Assembly (NCBI RefSeq): GCF_023065955.2
Contig: NC_079873.1
Coordinates: forward strand, 11,546,566 to 11,610,565
Reading direction: 5' to 3'
Source of the DNA: Ursus arctos
Taxonomy: Eukaryota > Chordata > Mammalia > Carnivora > Ursidae
Length of the DNA stretch: 64,000 nucleotides
Shown here: in pieces, positions 54,269-64,000 of the stretch
Numbering within the stretch: position 1 is the first letter of the stretch
Layout: each line of letters starts with the position of its first letter
Translations under genes and position numbers: made by a program
Notes under the pieces: generated by a model
The model's database searches: none
Seen by the model: only the letters and a program-made list of their open reading frames with translations
Told to the model about the DNA's origin: nothing

Positions 54269-55250
54269 CGCACCTCTAAACCTGAATTCTGCGGAAGGTC
54301 GAGTGGGCTAGCGTCTTGGTTACCTAGTTACAGCGTCTCTTTTCTAGAAGCCCGTTTTCTCTGGCTTCGAACTGGGGAGACTTTTGGGGCGGAAGGCTAC
54401 CGGGGTCGTGGTGGCGTTGTGTTTGTAATTATCTGTGCCGCAGCAGAACCGTGCTTGTTCTTAACCACCCTGCCAGGGTTTCCTGATGTAGCAAATAAAA
54501 ATACACGGATAAAGAGTAAAATAAAATCAAATTTTATAAAAATTTGAATTTCAGATAAATACTCTCTATACAAGTATGTCCTAAACATTGGAGACTTTAC
54601 TAAAAAATTACTCGTTGTTGATCTGAAATTCAAACTTGACTGGGTATCTTGTATTTTATCAGGCAACCCTACACTCTGAAGGAAAAAAAAATCGGAGGTC
54701 TGACCTGAAATATCAACTCCCACTCAAAACTGGTTCAACTGGCTATGATGGTGCTTGGCCAGGAGGCTAATGAATCCATGGAGTGGTCTGATGGCCATCC
54801 ACCCCTTCCATGTGGTGCTTGGAGTTCCCCCAGCTCTGCCCTGCGTACGCTTTCAAGAACAGATGCCTTCCTGAGCATTATCACTGGCACCCCTTTTAAG
54901 CCTGTAGAAAGCCTATTCATCCCCTGAAAATTTCAGCTTTCTGATGCCCTCCCCAAGCTTCCAGACGGAATTAAATCCTCCCTCTTGAATTTTGATAGTA
55001 CTTTGGCCATATGCTGGTATAGCAGTTATCGGGTGATATTCAAGTTGTTTTCCTGGCTGCCAGCTCCCGTCCCCCTCAACCTGAACCTCGAAGATGGGTC
55101 TTCTTGGGATCTCACACGGACTTCTTTCTGAAAACTGGCAATTGAATTTGCTTGTTAAGTGTCTGCCCTCCCGGCCAGATAGTAAGCTGAGGCAAGGTTT
55201 GTTCCTGGTAACAGACATTGAATAAGTTTTAGTTGTATTAATGAATTTTT

Positions 55251-55441
55251 TAAAAGATTTTATTTATTTATTTGACAGAGATAGAGACAGCCAGCGAGAG
55301 AGGGAACACAAGCAGGGGGAGTGGGAGAGGAAGAAGCAGGCTCATAGCGGAAGAGCCTGATGTGGGGCTCAATCCCATAACGCCAGGATCGCGCCCTGAG
55401 CCGAAGGCAGACACTTAACCGCTGTACCACCCAGGCGCCCC
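55251..55441 (-). mobile_element. Young SINEC, minus strand, 9-bp duplication
   Basis: Read on the plus strand it starts 'taaaagattttatttattta', passes 'gtgggagaggaagaagcagg' and 'gatgtggggctcaatcccat', and ends 'accacccaggcgcccc'. The duplication tgaattttt is at 55242-55250 and 55442-55450. It is the arctoid-type body, the same as the copy at 11922. Confidence 0.96.
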
Positions 55442-55551
55442 TGAATTTTTAAAATCCAATATCAATACAGTCTCAGTACAAACACATTATATACCCAATA
55501 AAATGTATTGAAAATATTTGATGGAGTGTACCACATAAAAATTACAGTTCA

Positions 55552-55762
55552 GGGGTGCCTGGGTGGCTCAGTCCATTAAGCGTCTGACTCTTGGTTTCAG
55601 TTCAGGTCTTGATCTCATGAGTTGTGGGATTGAGCCCAGCGTGTGGCTCCTCACTTGGGGGGAGTCTGCTTGAAGACTCTCTCCCTTTGCCCCTTCTCTT
55701 TCTCTCTCTCTCTCTCCTTCTCTCCCTCCGTCCATCTAAAACTAAATAAATAAATCTTTTTA
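55552..55762 (+). mobile_element. SINEC with 15-bp duplication
   Basis: Head 'ggggtgcctgggtggctcag', a long CT-rich run, tail 'actaaataaataaatctttt'. The duplication aaaaattacagttca is exact at 55537-55551 and 55763-55777. It lies only 110 bases from the minus-strand SINE at 55251-55441. Confidence 0.96.
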
Positions 55763-57719
55763 AAAAATTACAGTTCAACGATATAATTCAAAGAGCATTT
55801 TGGTTGTAGGATTTGAAGTGTATCAATGAGTTAACTTTAATGAGTTAAAGTTATTTAAGTCAAGTAGGAGTAGATATGCTGCACTGGGTTAATATTGAAG
55901 CATCAGAGAATAAAGATAATGAAGGGTCAAGGATACTTATTCAAGCTTAATAAGTCGCAGTTGGTTGCACAGATAGCACCAACATACCAGATGCTACAGC
56001 ATTGCTTTGGTCTCCTTTTCATTTTTGCAATAAGTTTTAAGACACAGGGCATGGGCAGAGACCCTGGAAAGTATAATAAGCCCATTTCTTGATCCCCTGG
56101 TTTGCCAGGGCCATAGTTCTAATCACAACACCCATTTGAAATTCTAAGATTCCGATACCAATACTCCTTCAAAAGAGTTGTGATCTTTTTTCAAAACAGA
56201 ATATTTTCTACCTTTATCATCAGACATTTACTGAGTGCTGACTCTGTAAAAGGCTTTGTGGGGAATACAAGGAATATTAAACATAGTCTCTATGTTTTAA
56301 AAGTTTTTTTAATCCTTCCTAGCTTTTATATACCTTTTTCCAACAGTAAAAAGCAATCCACTTGCCTCGAAAGGTTCTTTGTGTTTTAAGTACTATAGAA
56401 TAGGCTGACCTTTATAAATAATTAATAAAGGCACACTGTTGCTGCATCTCTGTGGTGGGGGAGAGGGCTGAGAAAACTGCAGGCGTTTCCAATGAAGTGT
56501 ATAGGTTCTGGCAGTCTGAAAACATTGAAATTCATTCATCACGCTCCTGTCTCTGACCTAGGCACTGAGCATTAAAGGTAAATAAATCATAATTCTGCAC
56601 ATGGCTCACAATCTCATGTGGGTATGAGACTCCATTTATAGTCAGTTAAAATTTAAGGCTACTTTCTAAAAGTCAAAGCAAAGTTGTAGCATCAGGATTA
56701 AGCTATAAAACTAGGGACAATTCTAATCATAGTGTGCTGCCTAAATGTATGGAATCAAGGTATGCTTTTAGAGAATTTTCTTAGAAACTACTAAAATTAA
56801 AGTACTTACATGCAGTGTATTCTGATTACACTCAGTAAAATATGAGGGCAGTCAGTACCAGCTGTAGTACAAAATGACCTATAAATGGCGAAGGTATAAA
56901 GTAAATGCCGACATCACCTTCCCTCGAAATCCAGCTCTTTGTAAATTCAGCTCCAAGCTCCCTTGGATAATTTTGGAGTGGGAAGGCTACACATTTGTAC
57001 TGAGAGCCTACTTTTTATATACAAGACACAAGGCAGGGAAATTGTGGCATGAGCTTTACACCCAAGGAACCAAGACGGAGCTAAGGTGTACGTAAATACC
57101 CGTGAGAAAGGGTAGGAAGTGGTAAGCAATGTAAAAGAAATACAAGAAAAACCCTGGGAGTTCAGAGGGAAAGAGTATTTCTAGCTGCCAGCATTTAGCA
57201 CAGAAGTAAAAAATGCTCATGCAACCGTTGGGATCAAGATCATTCCAAAAGCAAGGTAGAGAGGCGCTGACTGTGCAGCGCACCCCACCGTGCAGTTATG
57301 CAGGGGTGAGGAGGGGAAGGGTTCAGACAGGACAAGGGGGGCATTTCCAGCAAAGGTTGAAGCAAACTGGTCGAGGATCTTACTGAGGAAAATGGACTTG
57401 ATGTTGAGCCAGACTTGCTTGCAGCCAAAAGAATATTTTCAGTGAACATCTTGAGACTATCCACTCCTCACCCTGCTTCAAAAAGAAAAAGAGATATGAG
57501 AAAAATCAAAATGTTATAGCTGTGATTTAAAAAAGAACAAACATTTCTGTGTATCAGAAACAGAACTAAAATGCAAAGTGGTAATCAGACCAAAGCCACC
57601 GTAGGTCCTGGACTCTATGTGGAAGCAGGAAGACATGAACTGGGTTCAGCTCTTGAAGGACAAAGAGTAACGGCTCCGCATGTGGCTAGAGACAGGAACC
57701 AGGCTTGGAGGAGGCCTTG

Positions 57720-58020
57720 ACGTTGGTGGCTTTCAATGAACCACCTTCCAGTATTCACACTCTTATCTTATCCCCTCCCACACTGACTCCAGACTGGGCC
57801 GTGTGACCTGCTTGGCCAGTGGGTCATCCGTAAATGGGAGGCAGCAGAAGCTTAATCAGTAAGTGCTTATGCACGGAGGAATGTCCTGACGGATACTCTC
57901 CTCTTGATCGCCGATGGCTATGCAGCAAATCTCAGGCAAGATACCCAATGATGAAAAGCCACCTGGAGAGAGGCCCCGGAGAATGAGAGTTCATCTTGGG
58001 CTTCCACAAAATCAGTGCAA
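57720..58020 (+). mobile_element. Old interspersed repeat, LTR or MER type, family unsure
   Basis: 'gggccgtgtgacctgcttgg', 'ccagtgggtcatccgtaaat', 'gggaggcagcagaagcttaa', then 'aagccacctggagagaggcc'. This resembles a widespread old repeat related in style to the one at 29210-29702. I cannot name it securely. Confidence 0.4.
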
Positions 58021-58189
58021 TACTTCTTTATTATTTATTGATTATTATTTATTAGGTACCTACTAAATGTAAGACATTGTTTTCACACTGAGGATCATGA
58101 GTAAAGTAGACAAAGTCCAGCTCTTTTTGACCAAATGACCAAATCCATTAAGGTTACAATTTTCACCAAACTACTACTTCCTTGAAAGC

Positions 58190-58294
58190 CTTACACTGGC
58201 TCAGTTAGTAGAGCACGCGACTCTTAATCTCAGAGTCATGAGTTCAAGCCCCACATTGGGGATAGAGTTTACTTAAAAAAAAAAAAAAAAAAGA
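58190..58294 (+). mobile_element. Short tRNA-Lys-like SINE
   Basis: 'actggctcagttagtagagc' is tRNA D-arm/A-box text, 'gactcttaatctc' is an anticodon arm with CTT, and 'gagttcaagccccacattgg' is a T-arm/B-box. Then comes 'gatagagtttactt' and an A tail. It lacks the SINEC head and the CT-rich section. It is much closer to tRNA-Lys(CTT) than the other copies. The acceptor stem is not preserved, so it is a SINE or pseudogene, not a working tRNA. Confidence 0.85.
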
Positions 58295-60333
58295 AAAGAA
58301 AACACCCTAAAATGGATGATTTGTGTCATCTCCTTTATCAAGTATCTCAGTATTTTAATCTCATCCAACTTTGACCATGATGCTGTCTAATCTGTTTCCA
58401 ACTCTAAAGGGCCTCCTGCCACACTGCTTTCTTTCTTTAGTCACAGATTTATGATCTGTGCTGCCCTATTAATATATTCTCCAGCCTCGTGGCTTCGATA
58501 ATCAGGGACATCATGCATCACCGGCATTTACTGTGTTTGCTTTAAGCTCTTGAGGCTTCCCGCATATTTTTATTTTGCAACAAGTTGAGAATTTTCAGCC
58601 CACATTGCAAAGCTATTAGTATGACAAAGACTCCTGTACAATGACCAGTCAATTCTAATAAGGCAGGAGGCCAGTTACCCCACCTCCACCCTGAGGACCA
58701 GCCCCACCCCAGCTGAGACACAGCCTCGAGGATCCAAGTGCAAATCTCTTGGTAGTTACGGAGGGTCAGAAGTGCAAAGCCAGACAGCAAATACTTTTGT
58801 CCTAGCCCAGAATTCTCTATAATATCCTCCATCTAAATGGCAGTTAGGAAGCCAGAGCCACTAACCAAAACATGGTTTGAGTTGGTTTTAGGGAAGATCC
58901 AGGAATCCAGCATGAGTCAAGAACTTTGCTCACAGTCATGCTTCTCTCTTTCAGGATGATCCCTTTAACTTGTAAATTGCATTGTATTTTTCAAATTGTT
59001 TTCACTTAACTCAAGTGAAGTTTGCAACTCTGAGAGCAAGGAGAGGGGACCATCACCCACATTTGGGAGGTGTGGAAACTGAGGGTCCATGGGGTTGTTC
59101 AGCCTCATAATGAGATTAGGTGGCAGAGCCTGTCCTTGGATTTAGATTCTCTTTTTACCAAAGATGAGCAAAGCGACTCCTTGTGCAGTGTCCCTTGGGC
59201 TGCCTGCTGCCCCAGCTCTCAAGAGAATTTGACCAACAACTACAGAGGAGGAGAGGGTGCTAGGAACTGAATGAAGGAACACAGCTAGGAGTTGAAGGTT
59301 AATGCATTTTGTATGAGCCCTTTCAGAAGGCTAGGAATCGAACAGTGGAACTAGAAGGAAAAAGGCCCTTTGGCTTGAAGGTCATAAAGGGGGGCAAGAG
59401 GAACAGTGACAGGAGAGGAATGACTGGGCCAACGCCAGCAAATGACAGCAGTGATAATGGCAGCACAATGGGGACTGGTCCCAAGCCAGGTCCAGATCAG
59501 CCGTGTCCCCACAGCAGGGACTGAGAACTAAAGCCAAGAAAGGAGCAGGGGCCCAGAGCCAAAGGCTGCAGAGGACTTGGGTGAACGGGAGAATTCAGGA
59601 ACTGTTCAGGGACCGAGAGAGGAAGTGCAGGGATTTGGGCCAGGATCCAACAATTCTATGGGCACCAGGAGAAACAGAACTATTTTGCTGTATTTGTTGA
59701 TCATCATCTTCCCCGTTGTTATTGTTACAGCTCGGGTCACACAAATTTGATCAGGACAGTTTCCAACTGTAAGGAGGTCGCAGTGTATGGAGAGAGAAGC
59801 ATGAACACAGCTATTTACAAAAGTCTGCGATGAAGTGTTGTAATAAACTGTGTATCTATTTCTGCAAGATGCTGTGGAGGGCATCCATTTTTAAGTTATT
59901 TGCTAAATAATTCTGTGCATTAACTTTTTAATTTGCTAAGACACTTAATATTCGTAGAGCTGCCTTCATTTTGCTAATGCTGTCTAACTCCCTCGGGTCT
60001 ACCAAACTTTCAGTAAAGCCTGTGCTATCCAAAAAGTATTTGTTGGAGTGTTCTGGAAAAAAAGCAAGGGAAGAGGTCCATGCTTCATTCCCGGGTGGCC
60101 ATGGGACAGGGAGAAGAATCGCTTGGCCACGAGAAGGGAGATGTGAACGACCAGAGAATGAGCGCACAAAGTTGGAGCTGGAGGCGGCCAGAAGACGCAA
60201 GCTTTCAAAGACAACAGGGTATCAGTGGGCTATCCTCCATCATGAGATGCGGGTCAAGTGAAGTCAAATTGGATCTCAAAGGAAAGATAGATTTTAACCT
60301 GATTCTTGGGTCACATTTGCTTAACCTCATTTA

Positions 60334-60526
60334 TTTAGTTATTTTTAAAGATGTTATTTATCTAGGAGAGAGAGAGTGCGAGCATGAGTGGGGGGGGGAT
60401 GGGCAGAGGGAGAAGCAGACTTCCCGCTGAGCAGGGAGCCAGATGGACAGATGACGGCTTGATCCCAAAACAGACATGGGGCTGGATCTCAAGACCCCAG
60501 GATCATGATCTGAGCCAAAGGCAGGT
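60334..60526 (-). mobile_element. SINEC, minus strand, 5'-truncated, 15-bp duplication
   Basis: On the plus strand: 'tttttaaagatgttatttat', 'gggcagagggagaagcagac', 'ccaggatcatgatctgagcc', ending 'aaggcaggt'. The flanks gcttaacctcattta occur at 60319-60333 and 60527-60541. The usual 'gcttaacc...ccaggcgcc' head is missing beyond that point. Confidence 0.92.
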
Positions 60527-60735
60527 GCTTAACCTCATTTAGAATCCTAAACTTTCTGAGAACTACTCCCTGGTCTTCCCCAAACTGCCATCAAGTTTTG
60601 TTGTATCCATGGCTCTCCCCATCCCTCCCCCTTCTCAATTCCTTTCTCTCTTTAAAACATGTTTTTGCCTGTGGCATAAAATGTAGAGTGATACCGTATT
60701 AAATAACACAAAATTCCATGGCCTGAATAATGGTG

Positions 60736-60741
60736 TTTATT
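60736..60741 (-). promoter_or_regulatory. VEGFD: VEGFD polyadenylation signal AATAAA
   Basis: tttatt on the plus strand, 575 bases past the VEGFD stop, followed on the minus strand by 'ttttgtgtta'. The distance fits the length of the human VEGFD 3' UTR as I recall it. Confidence 0.7.
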
Positions 60742-61315
60742 TTCTTTAAATACACTTAAATATGAAACAACAGACAGTAGTTCGCTAAACTCAAAACTAC
60801 AAGCTGGACAGTAATCGGAAAACCAGTGCTGGTCCTACAAATCAAAATCTGCATAATAAAGAGTCAGAATCATTCACGAGAGAGTTGCATTAGCAAAGGA
60901 CTTGGAGACTATAAAATTGCCTCATGGGCTTTGAGTTAGCAATCATATGGCCCCTCTGATTCTAGGATGATCAGACCTTTTTCATTCACCAAACCAAACC
61001 AAACCAAGCAAAACAAACAAACAAACAAAAAACCCCAAAAAACCAAAAACCAAAACCAAAAAACCCCACAAAAGGTTTACACAGGCTCCCTCCTCTCCGT
61101 TCTCAGTGTGCAGGGGTATCTTTAGTTGGAAGACAACTGTCAGTGAACCAGGGTTGCTCAGCTGGTGTGTAATGGAAGGGGAGTCTGGATTCACTGTGGG
61201 ACTGGGCAAAACGGATTTTTTTCCTAGTACCTGGAAAAAAAAAAGTGACAGTAACTTGGCAAAGCAGCATGCTGTTTAAAACGTCAGGGATGGGGAGCTT
61301 AGGGACAAAGTGGAG
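60742..61315 (-). other. VEGFD: VEGFD 3' UTR
   Basis: 574 bases between the stop and the poly(A) signal. It contains a striking purine-pyrimidine simple repeat at about 60985-61070, reading UUUGG/UUUG units in the mRNA. Confidence 0.75.
60985..61070 (-). repeat. (TTTGG)/(TTTG) simple repeat in the VEGFD 3' UTR
   Basis: The plus strand shows 'accaaaccaaaccaaaccaa', then 'caaacaaacaaacaaa', then mixed 'aaaccccaaaa' units. The mRNA strand is therefore rich in U and G without A. Confidence 0.9.
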
Positions 61316-61442
61316 TCAAGGATTTTCTTGACCGTGGAGCCCACAGGCAGCCCTCTTCTCCTTTGGAAAGCGGCAATGCTTTGCACATGCTGGTTTTCCA
61401 TTTGCACACGTTCTGGTGTGAAAGGGACATCTGTCCTCACAG
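61316..61442 (-). CDS. VEGFD: VEGFD last coding exon
   Basis: 127 bases. After the tgcaacag acceptor it completes a split Ser codon and encodes CEDRCPFHTRTCANGKPACA, then KHCRFPKEKRAACGLHGQENP and TGA at 61318-61316. Human ends RAAQGPHSRKNP; here a Cys replaces the Gln. Found by homology; too short for an ORF search. Confidence 0.95.
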
Positions 61443-62443
61443 CTGTTGCAAAAGAAAATAAACATGAGAATTCGGAATCAAGGACTACATCCAAAGAACT
61501 AACTCTGTTCCGCCTGGATTACGTTTTCCAAGTGAATTTTCCAGATACGTATTGAAAATGTCAGTATAAAATCCTGAATGGTTATTCCACATGGATGCAA
61601 AATCTATGAAAACCCAAACGGTAACCTGTAAGGGTTCTAGTTATCAATAAATTTCTTGCTATATAAATCCAGTGCCAGCCCCTTCCTCTATGAAAAAACA
61701 AACAAACATAGGTGGACATGTATCGAGAGATATCGAACCAAAGAGTCCTGCTGATCTGCAACTCACCCCCTCAGATAATTGTTTAAATCTTATCAATGAA
61801 GTTTTTGCTGAAGATCCATACCCAACAATAGCTGGCAGGATTTTTTCTTTTTTTTTTTTTTTTTAAGATTTATTTCTTTATTTGAGAGAGGGGAGTGGAG
61901 GGGCAGAGGGGGAGAGAGAGAGTCTCAAGCAGACATCCCACTGAGCGCAGAGACTGACACGGAGCTCGATCCCAGGACCCTGAGATCAGGACCTGAGCTG
62001 AAACAAAGAGTCAGCCGCTTGGTTGCCAGTTCAGCCACCCAGGCGCCCCAGGACTGTCTTGCTTCCACAATTAATCATCACTCTAAATACTCTCACTTCG
62101 TTAGTTGCCAAACCCCTGTTTTACTATGCCAAAAAGGGGCTTGGGCACTGCAAACACTGCTTTAAGAAGGAATCTCACCAAATCGAAAGGACATTCACAT
62201 TCAATGTCAACGGGTCAAATGAAGGTGAAAATGAAAATGCCTTTGACCTGCAGGTGTCTGCATGAAATATCTTGTGCTTCCGGCAGCAGCTCTCCAGGCT
62301 CTCTCTGCACTCCATGCAACTGCAGTTTTCGGGGTGCTGGATGAGATCTCTGGGACACGGTGTTTTACAGACACACTCACAACGATCTTCGTCAAACTTC
62401 ATGTGCGGCCCACAGAGAGCCAGTTCCTGGAGATGAGAGTGGT
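61316..62443 (-). CDS. VEGFD: VEGFD (FIGF), 3' part of coding region: C-terminal propeptide
   Basis: Two coding exons (62248-62443 and 61316-61442) join in frame and encode the last ~107 residues of vascular endothelial growth factor D, a secreted ligand of VEGFR-3 (and VEGFR-2) that drives lymphatic growth. This part is the cysteine-rich, silk-like C-terminal propeptide, with C-x-C and C-C repeats (CECVCKTPC, NCSCMEC, SCCRKH, CEDRC); proteases remove it to activate the factor. If length matches human (354), the residues are about 248-354. The VEGF homology domain and N-terminus lie beyond the right edge. Both exons are intact, with gt-ag borders. Confidence 0.96.
61443..62247 (-). other. VEGFD: VEGFD last intron
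   Basis: A gt-ag intron of 805 bases containing a minus-strand SINEC (61842-62050), which is sense to the gene. Confidence 0.88.
61842..62050 (-). mobile_element. SINEC, minus strand
   Basis: On the plus strand: a T-rich tail, 'taagatttatttctttattt', 'gaggggcagagggggagaga', 'ggagctcgatcccaggaccc', ending 'agccacccaggcgcccc'. The target duplication is unclear (a possible short 'cagga'). Confidence 0.94.
62248..62443 (-). CDS. VEGFD: VEGFD penultimate coding exon
   Basis: 196 bases. After a catttag acceptor it completes a split Asp and encodes HSHLQELALCGPHMKFDEDR, CECVCKTPCPRDLIQHPENC, SCMECRESLESCCRKHKIFH and ADTC, with donor gtcaaa. About eleven cysteines are present, and all positions of the human propeptide pattern that I recall are kept. 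Confidence 0.97.
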
Positions 62444-62820
62444 CTAAATGGAAACAGAAAAGGGTGGCTCGAATGGCTGCAGCATGGGTAGCGTGGCATC
62501 GAAGTCGGCTGTGTGATTTCCGTTATTCTAAAAATAACGTGGATCCTCCTGATCTCCTTTCCTGTAGACGTTTGCTCCTCATCTGTTCACGCGGTGAAGG
62601 ATGGTCACCTCTGATTTCATAATACGAACACCGAATTCATGTGTTCTCTTAAGTTTGTGAGAAATAGATTATAAGCTGAATATTTTTGATAAGATTTTTA
62701 AAGAGATTTTTAGGTTGGTGACCTGTTACAAAATGCAAACGTTCACAACCAAGTATTAGTAATAAAACATAGGATAGCTAAGAATTATGAGTCTGGGCCT
62801 TCCTAGTTTTTAGATGGAGA

Positions 62821-63324
62821 TTACAAGGAGGGAGGAAGGGAAGTATCCGCATGAGAGAAATACACCTTAGACCTTCCAGGGTGTGGATAGAAACAGTGAT
62901 GTACTTCCTCACCACAGATCACAAGGCTGTTACAACAGACACAACGGTGATGATAAACTTTGATTCCACAGACATCTGTTGGAAGAATATGTTCAGCTGA
63001 GAGGAGGGTCTGAGTGGTTTTTGACACACTGAGTTGACAGCTATTTCTTCTAGAAAGTGTACACAACAATTGCGTAACTACTACTCCGTGTCCAATTCCA
63101 ATCATCAAGTTGACATTCAGTACAGGAAATAGAAGAGATAGAAACTTGGGAAGAACTCGACTGTGACACTTGAGCATTCTTGAAGGTTCTGGAGGCAAGT
63201 ACATGGTTAGTTTCTTCCCCAAACCTGCTTCTCTCCAAATCTGTCTCATTTGGGGAATGGTGCCATCACTCCCGACTCTCCTGCCATATTGGGTCTCATC
63301 GCTTTGTCCACCTGGGTCTGCCAT
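62821..63324 (-). other. Unexplained 167-codon open frame
   Basis: An ATG-started frame inside the VEGFD intron, on the gene's own strand. Its second half is rich in Cys and His: DVCGIKVYHHRCVCCNSLVI then CGEEVHHCFYPH. I recognise no family. There is no sign of splicing to VEGFD and no repeated zinc-finger spacing. It may be chance or a decayed repeat. Confidence 0.25.
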
Positions 63325-63399
63325 CCTGAATTTGTTCTATCATTTCCATCAACACTGCCACCACCTCAGCTGAGTCAGTGTCCTTATATTTTTTTGTGT

Positions 63400-63800
63400 A
63401 GACAGCTGTCACGGATCTTACCATCACAACTTTTATCCCTTCAGTCCATTTTCCACAATATTATCAAATGCAAATCTAATCACATCGCTCTACTGCTTTA
63501 AGTTCCTTAAAAGGTTTCCAATAAAAGACTATTTTCCCACCAATTCATATGAGACCCTCCATGAATCAGATCTTATTAACCTCCCAGACTCACCTCTCTC
63601 CCTCCCCCCTTCATATATATCTTATGTTCCATCCATACCAAATTATACTACTTTTTGTTCCCCTGATATGCCAGCATCTCTCAGCCCCATGCTTTTGGCC
63701 TTGCCCTTCTCCCTGCCCGTCATCTTTATCCCCAGGTATCTTTCCCAACTGCTACAAGTTTAGCCAAGTGCCCTTACCCTGTGCATATTCTCATCCTATC
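63400..63800. mobile_element. Old L2-like repeat
   Basis: 'caaatctaatcacatcgctc', 'tactgctttaagttccttaa', 'tcagatcttattaacctccc' and 'catgcttttggccttgccc' follow, with much decay, a widespread old LINE-type text that I associate with L2. Strand and ends are uncertain. Confidence 0.45.
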
Positions 63801-64000
63801 CTTTCTTGCACTGCTTACATTTGTCTATTTCCTCTGTGAATTAAAAAATGCTGAAGGTTATAGGAATCAGATCTCATCATTCTGACATAAAATAGGCACA
63901 TGATAAACGTGGAGGTCATCTGCTGTAATAAAAGGGTCCTGAAACAGGCTGGCGTATGAAGACTCTGAAGAATCCCATCCATTGTTCCAAGACACTGGGT

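Larger units (their letters stand above)
54011..60735. other. PIGA-VEGFD intergenic region
   Basis: It contains a ZNF143/THAP11-like site pair (54197-54268), SINECs at 55251-55441, 55552-55762, 58190-58294 and 60334-60526, and an LTR- or MER-like old repeat around 57720-58020. L2- or MIR-like traces lie near 56200-56290, 58030-58150 and 59040-59140. No coding exon was recognised. Confidence 0.6.
62444..64000 (-). other. VEGFD: VEGFD intron (partial, runs off the right edge)
   Basis: I searched for the preceding exon (CSHSKKLCPIDMLWDSNKC-type sequence) and did not find it. The stretch holds an unexplained 167-codon minus-strand frame (62821-63324) and an old L2-like repeat from about 63400. 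Confidence 0.75.

Noticed and set aside
58190..58270. A possible functional tRNA-Lys gene.
   Set aside because: The acceptor stem does not pair, an A-rich tail follows, and there is no T-run terminator right after the body. It is a tRNA-derived SINE.

Overview
The window is a stretch of a carnivore X chromosome, syntenic with human Xp22.2. Two things show this. First, about fourteen copies of the tRNA-Lys-derived Carnivora SINE (SINEC) are scattered through it. Several carry the 'gatcgagccccacatc / gagcctgcttcttcctc' body that I associate from memory with bears, giant panda and pinnipeds, so an arctoid carnivore is likely; the species cannot be fixed. Second, four genes appear in the human order, all on the minus strand: ASB9 (first coding exon), ASB11 (complete), PIGA (complete), VEGFD/FIGF (last two coding exons). 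There is no bacterial-style operon, CRISPR array or phage.

Layout. 1-6871 is ASB9 intron 1 with old LINE, MaLR and MER5A debris; 6872-6962 is the ASB9 start exon. 6963-15267 is intergenic, with two SINEs, L1M fragments and one MER20. 15268-38864 is ASB11: seven coding exons that splice exactly to 323 codons, the same as the human protein as I remember it. 38865-41430 is intergenic, with a MER20. 41430-53900 is PIGA: a long 3' UTR, five coding exons totalling 485 codons, a non-coding first exon and a CpG-island promoter. 54010-60735 is intergenic, with four SINEs and a possible ZNF143/THAP11 site pair. 60736-64000 is the 3' end of VEGFD: poly(A) signal, 3' UTR, exons for the C-terminal propeptide, then an intron running off the window.

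Functions. ASB9 and ASB11 are neighbouring paralogous substrate receptors of Elongin-Cullin-5 ubiquitin ligases. PIGA is the catalytic subunit of the enzyme that starts GPI-anchor synthesis at the ER. VEGFD is a secreted lymphangiogenic growth factor. They share a location, not a pathway.

I found no convincing undescribed system. The most useful observations are: two upstream ORFs before the PIGA start, one in a near-optimal start context; a one-codon insertion in PIGA next to a conserved strand; a Pro-to-Leu change in the Cullin-5 box of ASB11; a nested pair of SINEs whose order can be read from their target duplications; and a strictly one-sided SINE orientation in ASB11. Family comparisons are from memory, without alignment. 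Exon boundaries were derived by hand from splice sites, codon phase and residue counts.
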